This document shows positions 58,748 to 64,000 of a DNA stretch of 64,000 bases, one piece after another; the stretch's first letter is position 1, and each line of letters opens with the position of its first letter. The stretch covers positions 806,001 to 870,000 of the forward strand of contig CAVSZK010000019.1 in the NCBI GenBank assembly GCA_963732415.1, read 5' to 3'. Under the pieces are notes generated by a model, which saw nothing but the letters and a program-made list of their open reading frames with translations, was not told the origin of the DNA and ran no database searches. A program made the translations under genes and the position numbers. The DNA is from RPQJ01 sp963732415 (GTDB lineage: Bacteria; Pseudomonadota; Gammaproteobacteria; Steroidobacterales; Steroidobacteraceae).

Positions 58748-60712
58748 ATGATCAAGTACCAGACGCTGACACAGGCGCTCGACGACCGCAGCCGGGGCGC
58801 CGCGACCATCACCTACCTCGAGGGCGAGAATGCCGAGAAGTCGCTGAAGCTGGCCGAACTGCGCCGCCGCGCGCTTGGCATCCTGCGTCACCTGCAGGGC
58901 ATCGGCGCTCGCCAGGGCGACAAGCTGATCCTGCACGTAGCGAGCAACGAGCAGTTCGTCGACGCGTTCTGGGCCTGCCTTTATGGCGGAATCGTACCGG
59001 TGCCAGTGGCGGTCGGCATCAGCGACGAGCACAAGCACAAGTTGCTGCGGATCGCCCGCCAGCTCGGATCGCCGCTGCTGTACACGGACCGCAAGCTCAA
59101 GGACCGACTGGCTGCGTTTGCCTCCGGTACCGGCGACGCGGAGGCCTGGACTGCGCTCGAAGCACGCACGTTCCTGGTGGACCAGCTCGACGACATTTCG
59201 CGCGAGGGCGTGCAGGCGAAGCTCTCCTCGGACGACGTGGCATTCATCCAGTTCTCCTCGGGGTCGACCAGCGAACCCAAGGGCGTCGTGCTGACGCACG
59301 GCAATGTGCTCGCGAATGCGGAGGGCGTCCAGCTCGCGGCGAAATTCGACGAGAGCGACGTGTCCCTCAGCTGGATGCCGCTCACGCACGACATGGGTCT
59401 CATTGGCTTCCACCTGATGATGGTCTATGCCGGCTGCCGCCAGTACCTGATGCCGACCGAACTGTTCGTGAGGCGGGCATTGCTGTGGATGAAGTTCGCA
59501 TCCGCCAAGCGTGCAACGCTCACCTCCTCGCCGAATTTCGGCTACCGGCACTTTCTCAAGGCCCTCGGCGACAAGACCCTCGATGGCGTCGACGTTTCCA
59601 GCGTGCGACTTATATTCAACGGTGCCGAGCCGATCTCGGTCGACCTCGCAAGCGAATTCCTCGACCGCATGGCCCCGTACGGGCTGCGCCGGAATTCGAT
59701 GTACATGGTCTACGGCATGGCCGAGGCCTCGCTCGCGGTGACGTTCCCGGAGCCCGGCGCAGCGATGAAGTACATCACCGTAGACCGCCGCTCGCTGGGC
59801 GTGGGCGCGACGGCACGACAGGTGGATGCCAGTGAGGCCGCGGCGCTCAAGCTCGCCTGCGAGGGCCGGCCAATCCCGTACACCAGCGTCAAGCTGCTGG
59901 ACGACGCCGCCAACGAGGTCGGCCCCGGGATCGTCGGCCACGTGCTGATCCGCGGCGACAACGTGACGCGCGGCTATTACGAGAACCCGCAGGCCAATGC
60001 GGCCGCGGTTTCTGCCGATGGCTGGGTACGCACCGGCGACCTGGCGCTCTGGCACGAGGGCGAGCTTTACGTCACGGGCCGGTCGAAGGAGATCATCTTC
60101 GTCAATGGCCAGAACTACTACCCGCACGACCTCGAGATGATCCTGCAGCACGAGGCGGGCCTCGAGCACGGCAAGGTCGCCGCCGCCGGGGTACGCGCCC
60201 CGGGCGCCGCCACCGACGAGCTGGTGCTGTTCGCCGTGCAACGCGGTGACATGAAGGATTTCGTCGGCGTCGCGGCAAAGGCCGTGCACCTCGTGAACGA
60301 GCACGCCGGCGTCGAGGTGGCGCGGGTCGTGCCCATCGCGCGCATGCCGAAGACCACCAGCGGCAAGATCCAGCGCAACGCGCTGGCCGAAAGCTATGCC
60401 AATGGCGACTTCGCGGCGGAGCTCGCGGAGTTCGATGCCGCGTGGGCGGCGGCACATTCCCAGGGGCGCGCCGCGGCCGGCGGAATAGAACGCCAGATCA
60501 AGGCAATCGTGGACGACGCGCTGGCGGGCAAGCACGTGGACGTCGATGACAACCTGTTCGAGATCGGCGCGAGTTCGCTCACGCTGATACAGATTCACGA
60601 GAAGCTCGACGAGCTCTACCCGGGGGCCGTGGACCTGACGGAACTGTTCGACTTCCCGTCGGTGTCGCTGCTCGCGAAGCACCTCGAGGAGAAGCTGGGC
60701 CCGCAGCCCTAG
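58748..60712 (+). CDS. Fatty acyl-AMP ligase with C-terminal acyl carrier domain
   Basis: A 654-residue two-domain protein. The adenylating domain has the ATP loop FSSGSTSEPKGVVLTH (169-184), MVYGMAEASLAVTF and GWVRTGDLALWHEGELYVTG; RMPKTTSGKIQRN carries the catalytic lysine of the C-terminal lobe. The layout after GMAEA resembles fatty acyl-AMP ligases, which pass the acyl group to a carrier rather than to CoA. A carrier domain (about 575-650) follows with EIGASSLTLIQIH and the phosphopantetheine serine S610. It would activate a free fatty acid and hold it in cis. Flanking PPTase and LpxL-like genes fit activation and use of this acyl group. Confidence 0.92.
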   Translation: MIKYQTLTQALDDRSRGAATITYLEGENAEKSLKLAELRRRALGILRHLQGIGARQGDKLILHVASNEQFVDAFWACLYGGIVPVPVAVGISDEHKHKLLRIARQLGSPLLYTDRKLKDRLAAFASGTGDAEAWTALEARTFLVDQLDDISREGVQAKLSSDDVAFIQFSSGSTSEPKGVVLTHGNVLANAEGVQLAAKFDESDVSLSWMPLTHDMGLIGFHLMMVYAGCRQYLMPTELFVRRALLWMKFASAKRATLTSSPNFGYRHFLKALGDKTLDGVDVSSVRLIFNGAEPISVDLASEFLDRMAPYGLRRNSMYMVYGMAEASLAVTFPEPGAAMKYITVDRRSLGVGATARQVDASEAAALKLACEGRPIPYTSVKLLDDAANEVGPGIVGHVLIRGDNVTRGYYENPQANAAAVSADGWVRTGDLALWHEGELYVTGRSKEIIFVNGQNYYPHDLEMILQHEAGLEHGKVAAAGVRAPGAATDELVLFAVQRGDMKDFVGVAAKAVHLVNEHAGVEVARVVPIARMPKTTSGKIQRNALAESYANGDFAAELAEFDAAWAAAHSQGRAAAGGIERQIKAIVDDALAGKHVDVDDNLFEIGASSLTLIQIHEKLDELYPGAVDLTELFDFPSVSLLAKHLEEKLGPQP

Positions 60713-61563
60713 TCGCCGGCTACTTTCTGCTCGTTCCCGTAAATGCCGCGCTGCAGCTTCCAGCGTCGGTGCGACCACCACCAGCCGGCGGGGTCATCGC
60801 GGATCCACTCCTCGAGCGCACGCGCGTAACGATCGGTGATCTCGCCGCTCGCCAGCTTCTCGCCCTGCTCGTTCAGCGAAATGCACACCAGCTCATACCG
60901 GCCACGGCCGAGCCTGTTCATGCGCACCATGATCACGCGCGAGCGCAGCGCGCGACCAAGCATCTCCGCTCCCATGTAGAAGGCCGTGTCCTGCCCGAGA
61001 AACGTACACCAGTGTTTCTCGGGACTGGTGCGCGGCACCTGGTCGGCGATCAGCCCGACCGCGGCAGCCTCGCGAAACCCGGCCAGCTCCCGCAGCACCG
61101 ACTTCGCCGCGATGAGCCGCGCCCCGAAACGGGCGCGTCGCCTGGTGAGCCACGCATCGACACGCGCATTGCGACCCGGCTTGTACAGTCCAGCGAATCG
61201 CCCGGGGAATTCGAGCGACAGCCGGTAAAGCAGCCATTCGAAATTGCCGTGATGGGCGCCGACCAGCACCAGGGTTCGCGGCGGATCGCCGGGCCCGATC
61301 ACCTGTGGGTTGGTGATCTTCACGCGCTCGCGCAGTTCGGCTTCGCTGATGGAAGAGCCATAGAGTGCCTCGGCAAGCAGCTCGCCCTGCCGCTTCGAGA
61401 ATTCGCGGGTCACTGCCCCAGTGCGGTGGCTGGACCACTCGGGAAACGAACGCGCCAGGTTCCCGCGAATGACGGAACGGCGGAGCCCGATCACGCGGTA
61501 GGCGAGCCAGGCCAGAAATCCGCCGACCGCGTAACAGCACCTGAGGCGCCAGCCGTCAGTCAT
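60709..61563 (-). CDS. LpxL/HtrB-like acyltransferase, first copy
   Basis: A 284-residue inner-membrane acyltransferase of the lipid A late acyltransferase family. An N-terminal membrane segment is followed by the catalytic LVGAHHGNFEWLLYRLS (H-x4-acid), then LYKPGRNARVDAW and GLIADQVPR. It normally transfers an acyl chain from acyl-ACP to a glycolipid. The short distance to the C-terminus and the ending WWWSHRRWKLQRG are typical. I chose the ATG at 61563, which overlaps the second copy by 8 bp. Its stop overlaps the end of the convergent acyl-AMP ligase gene. Confidence 0.9.
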   Translation of the reverse strand: MTDGWRLRCCYAVGGFLAWLAYRVIGLRRSVIRGNLARSFPEWSSHRTGAVTREFSKRQGELLAEALYGSSISEAELRERVKITNPQVIGPGDPPRTLVLVGAHHGNFEWLLYRLSLEFPGRFAGLYKPGRNARVDAWLTRRRARFGARLIAAKSVLRELAGFREAAAVGLIADQVPRTSPEKHWCTFLGQDTAFYMGAEMLGRALRSRVIMVRMNRLGRGRYELVCISLNEQGEKLASGEITDRYARALEEWIRDDPAGWWWSHRRWKLQRGIYGNEQKVAGD

Positions 61564-62401
61564 ACACGCCCCGTGTGCGCTTCCAGCGGTTGTATGCCCA
61601 GAAGTACCGGGCGGGCTGCTTGCGCACCGCGGTCTCAACCACGCGGACGTATGCCTCCAGTGTCAGCTGGGGATCAGCGCGCTCGCCCGGCGCGAGCAAC
61701 GGCACGAAACGGGCAACGTAATTCCCCCTGCCCTCGCGGCGCATCTCGATGAAGATCGGCTGGTATCCCATCCTTGCGCTTATCCAGCCCGGGCCGGCGA
61801 AAAACGCCGTTTCCGTACCGAAGAAGCTGACCCACTGCTGTTGTTCGCTCTTTGCCGCCGGTGACTGGTCCGCTACCAGCGCCAGCAGCTTGACGGCGCC
61901 GCGCTGCGCGATCAGGTGATTGACGACCTGCTTCGCGGTGACCATCACTGCACCGAAGCGGCTGCGCATCGCCGTCAATTCGCGATCGGCGCGCTCGCGG
62001 CCCGCGGGCTTGAATGCCGCGACCAGCGGCACACCGAAGGCGGTGGAACAGCGCAGCACCAGCCACTCCCAATTGCAGTGGTGCGCAGCCAGCAAAAGCA
62101 CGCGTTTTCCGCCGCGCAGGGTGTCTGTGACGACCGCTTCGTTCTCGAAGCGCAGGCGCTCGACCAGGTCGGCCTGCGAGATCCGCACGCCGTGTATCGA
62201 CTCGGCAACCAGTTCGCCGAGATATGCGTAGAACTCGGTCGCGATCCGCCCGCGCTCGGCCTCGGTGGCATCGGGCAGGCAACGCTCGATGCCAGAGCTT
62301 ACGAAGCCGCGGCGCCAGCCGAACACACGGGCGAGGAACGCCGCCGCACCGAAGACCAGGTACAGCACCGGCAGCGGCAGTATCGATAGGACTTTCAGCA
62401 C
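61556..62401 (-). CDS. LpxL/HtrB-like acyltransferase, second copy
   Basis: A 281-residue paralogue of the preceding gene, with LLAAHHCNWEWLVLRCS as the catalytic segment, FKPAGRERADREL, LVADQSPAAKSEQQQW and the ending RYFWAYNRWKRTRG. It is closer than its neighbour to canonical LpxL. I prefer the GTG at 62401, which yields the typical N-terminus VLKVLSILPLPVLYLVF and lies 4 bp after the upstream stop; an ATG at 62449 would overlap the TPR gene by 44 bp. Two adjacent copies suggest two acyl chains are added in sequence. Confidence 0.88.
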   Translation of the reverse strand: MLKVLSILPLPVLYLVFGAAAFLARVFGWRRGFVSSGIERCLPDATEAERGRIATEFYAYLGELVAESIHGVRISQADLVERLRFENEAVVTDTLRGGKRVLLLAAHHCNWEWLVLRCSTAFGVPLVAAFKPAGRERADRELTAMRSRFGAVMVTAKQVVNHLIAQRGAVKLLALVADQSPAAKSEQQQWVSFFGTETAFFAGPGWISARMGYQPIFIEMRREGRGNYVARFVPLLAPGERADPQLTLEAYVRVVETAVRKQPARYFWAYNRWKRTRGVYD

Positions 62402-62405
62402 GGCT

Positions 62406-64000
62406 TCAGCCGAGCCCCAGTTGGCGCGACACGACTCGGAAGCGCGCATCGTCCCGGATTGAGTCGAGACCCGGCTCGGAGTTGAGAAAGCCTATCGTCT
62501 GTGAACTGTCTGCCACGCCGCGTTCCAGCGCGTCGAGCGCAGCGGCTCGGTCCCCCAGCGCCGCATGAACCAGTGCGAGGTCGTAGCCGACCCCGAATCC
62601 ACGTGCGCCCAGGGCTTCAACGCGCTTGATCTCGCGCTGCGCCGCCACCAACTGGCCGTCGAGCGCGTATGCGCGCCCGAGATTCGAAAAACTGCCGGGC
62701 ACTGGTTGCGGATGCCCCTCCAGGACGCGCAATGCCTCTTTCGGCTCGCCGCGCAGGCAATACGCGTGCGCGAGATGGTTGCGGGGCAATGCCGCCTGGG
62801 GCGCAGCGTCTACAAGACCGACAAGCTGCGCGATTGCCGCGTCGTAGTTACGCGCCATCGTCTGGATCATGCCGACGTTGGCCGCAAACGTCAGCGACAT
62901 GGGCTCGATCGACTGGGCCCGTTGCGCTTCGACCAGCGCCTCTGGAAGTCGATTCTGGAAGGCATGGTTGTTCGCGAGCCACATGACAGCCTGCGCGTAC
63001 CCGGGATTGAGGTCGAGCGCCAGCCGGTAGAGTCGTTCACCGTCCACCCACTCGCGCGACTGCTGGACCTGCAAGTGACCGAGCGCCGCCTGCGCCTCGG
63101 CGAGCTGGCTGTCGAGCGAAATGGCGCGCTCGGCCGCCTGCCGGGCACGTGGAAACGCCACGCCCGGCGGCAGGATCCCAAACACACCGAACACGGCCCA
63201 GGCGTCTGCCAGGCCAGCGGCCGGTAGCGCGAAGCGCGGATCGCGCCTCTCCGCGGCCGTGTAGTACTGGATGGCCTTGCTGAGGCCATCCTCGCTCTTG
63301 CGATCCCAGTGATAACGGCCGTTCAGATACAGCTGCCAGGCTTCAATGTCTTCCGTGTAGTGCCTGGTTAGGCGTCGGCGGTCCTCCTCCGACAGGTTGA
63401 CGGACAGGGCCTCCACCAGCTGCCGGGCGAGGGAGTCCTGCACGGCAAAGAAATCGTGAGACTGTTCGTCGAAGCTGCCGACCCACAGGGCAGACCCGTC
63501 GCGTACATCGAGCAGGCGCGCGGTGAGTCGTATGCGATCCGGCTGGAACTGGACGTGACCCTCGATCACCGCGGCAACTGCGAGCGCGCGGCCGGCGGCA
63601 AGAGGGTCCTGGTTGGCGCCGGCAAACTGGCGCACGGAACTCAATGGGGTCACCGTGACGCCTGGCAGGCCGCTCAGTCGGTTAATCAGCGTCTCGGCGA
63701 TTCCGAACTCAAGCGCCTCGTCACCGACTTGTTCCACCAATGGCTTGAAAGGCAGTACGGCGATCGACTGCGGCAACCGGGACTGGCCTGGCGGTCGACG
63801 CAACCACCACACAGTGGCCGCGACCGTGGACAGCGCGGCCGTGCCGCCCAGTAGCACCAGCAGTTTCCGACGCGACGCCGACTCCAGGGGCGGCGCTGGT
63901 GCCTCGGATTGCCGCGACGCCGACTCCCGGGGCGGCGCTGCGGAGGGTCCGGTGTGCGGTGGCGCGGTCGCCGCATTGGACAACTCCGGCGGCGCAGCAT
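62406..64000 (-). CDS. CadC-like membrane regulator, C-terminal part (truncated by window edge)
   Basis: The visible 530 or so residues begin with a Pro/Ala/Ser-rich linker, a membrane helix (LLVLLGGTAALSTVAATVWW), then IAVLPFKPL with AETLINRLSGLPGVTVTP, a TolB-N/FlgO-like domain, and about six TPR units to the end. This layout usually follows an N-terminal winged-helix DNA-binding domain, as in the CadC-type one-component regulators, and that part would lie beyond 64000. The frame is open at the window edge; the first start-like codon inside is only a TTG at 63983. It may regulate the adjacent acyltransferase genes. Confidence 0.82.
   Translation of the reverse strand, partial: AAPPELSNAATAPPHTGPSAAPPRESASRQSEAPAPPLESASRRKLLVLLGGTAALSTVAATVWWLRRPPGQSRLPQSIAVLPFKPLVEQVGDEALEFGIAETLINRLSGLPGVTVTPLSSVRQFAGANQDPLAAGRALAVAAVIEGHVQFQPDRIRLTARLLDVRDGSALWVGSFDEQSHDFFAVQDSLARQLVEALSVNLSEEDRRRLTRHYTEDIEAWQLYLNGRYHWDRKSEDGLSKAIQYYTAAERRDPRFALPAAGLADAWAVFGVFGILPPGVAFPRARQAAERAISLDSQLAEAQAALGHLQVQQSREWVDGERLYRLALDLNPGYAQAVMWLANNHAFQNRLPEALVEAQRAQSIEPMSLTFAANVGMIQTMARNYDAAIAQLVGLVDAAPQAALPRNHLAHAYCLRGEPKEALRVLEGHPQPVPGSFSNLGRAYALDGQLVAAQREIKRVEALGARGFGVGYDLALVHAALGDRAAALDALERGVADSSQTIGFLNSEPGLDSIRDDARFRVVSRQLGLG

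Overview
The window comes from a GC-rich chromosome of a free-living gammaproteobacterium. Gene order supports this placement. A wrbA - DUF2069 - hda - CDP-alcohol phosphatidyltransferase - DUF2066 - purM - purN - DUF3108 block and a dcd - apbC ... metG - rnfABCDGE - nth block both resemble Pseudomonas and its relatives, and lptF lies opposite pepA - holC - valS. The species cannot be named from sequence alone. Coding density is very high, many genes overlap by 4 bp (ATGA or GTGA), and no gene-free stretch exceeds 300 bp. I found no rRNA, tRNA, CRISPR array, insertion sequence or prophage.

Layout. 1-9.4 kb: the start of lptF (minus), then pepA, holC, a small unknown gene and valS, followed by a MoxR ATPase / DUF58 / TgpA-like transglutaminase trio. 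9.4-10.5 kb: an acyl-CoA-binding protein and an MtfA-type peptidase. 10.5-15.5 kb (minus): pssA, uracil-DNA glycosylase, rimI, prfC and an Atg22-like transporter. 15.6-19.7 kb: proS and a lytic transglycosylase, acylphosphatase and a DUF4398 lipoprotein (minus), wrbA and DUF2069. 19.6-24.5 kb: hda, a PgsA-like enzyme and DUF2066 (minus), divergent from purM, purN and DUF3108. 24.6-26.3 kb (minus): apbC and dcd.

26.5-31.1 kb is the most unusual region. A HEAT-repeat protein fused to a Ser/Thr kinase is followed by two different PilT-family ATPases, and this cassette sits inside an otherwise conserved apbC/metG neighbourhood. 31.2-39.4 kb: metG, the six-gene Rnf electron-transport operon, nth and DUF1841. 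39.4-46.1 kb (minus): aceE, aceF and lpdA for pyruvate dehydrogenase, with a sulfotransferase gene at the operon's tail. 46.2-51.7 kb: a second M17 aminopeptidase, pyrC, RNase T, a monothiol glutaredoxin and DUF1289 (minus), a short PuuD-like membrane protein and nadC. 51.9-54.6 kb: a GAF-PAS-PAS-GGDEF-EAL protein.

54.7-64 kb looks like an envelope-lipid locus. It holds an ArnT-like glycosyltransferase, a polyprenyl-phosphate GT2, a DUF374 acyltransferase, a phosphopantetheinyl transferase, a fatty acyl-AMP ligase with its own carrier domain, two LpxL-like acyltransferases and the end of a CadC-like TPR regulator.

Several convergent gene junctions carry striking palindromes: a perfect 34-bp inverted repeat containing both neighbouring stop codons (dcd/DUF3108), a 29-bp palindrome (rnt/grxD) and a 22-bp-arm inverted repeat (nadC/GGDEF). 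They look like REP-type elements doubling as bidirectional terminators.
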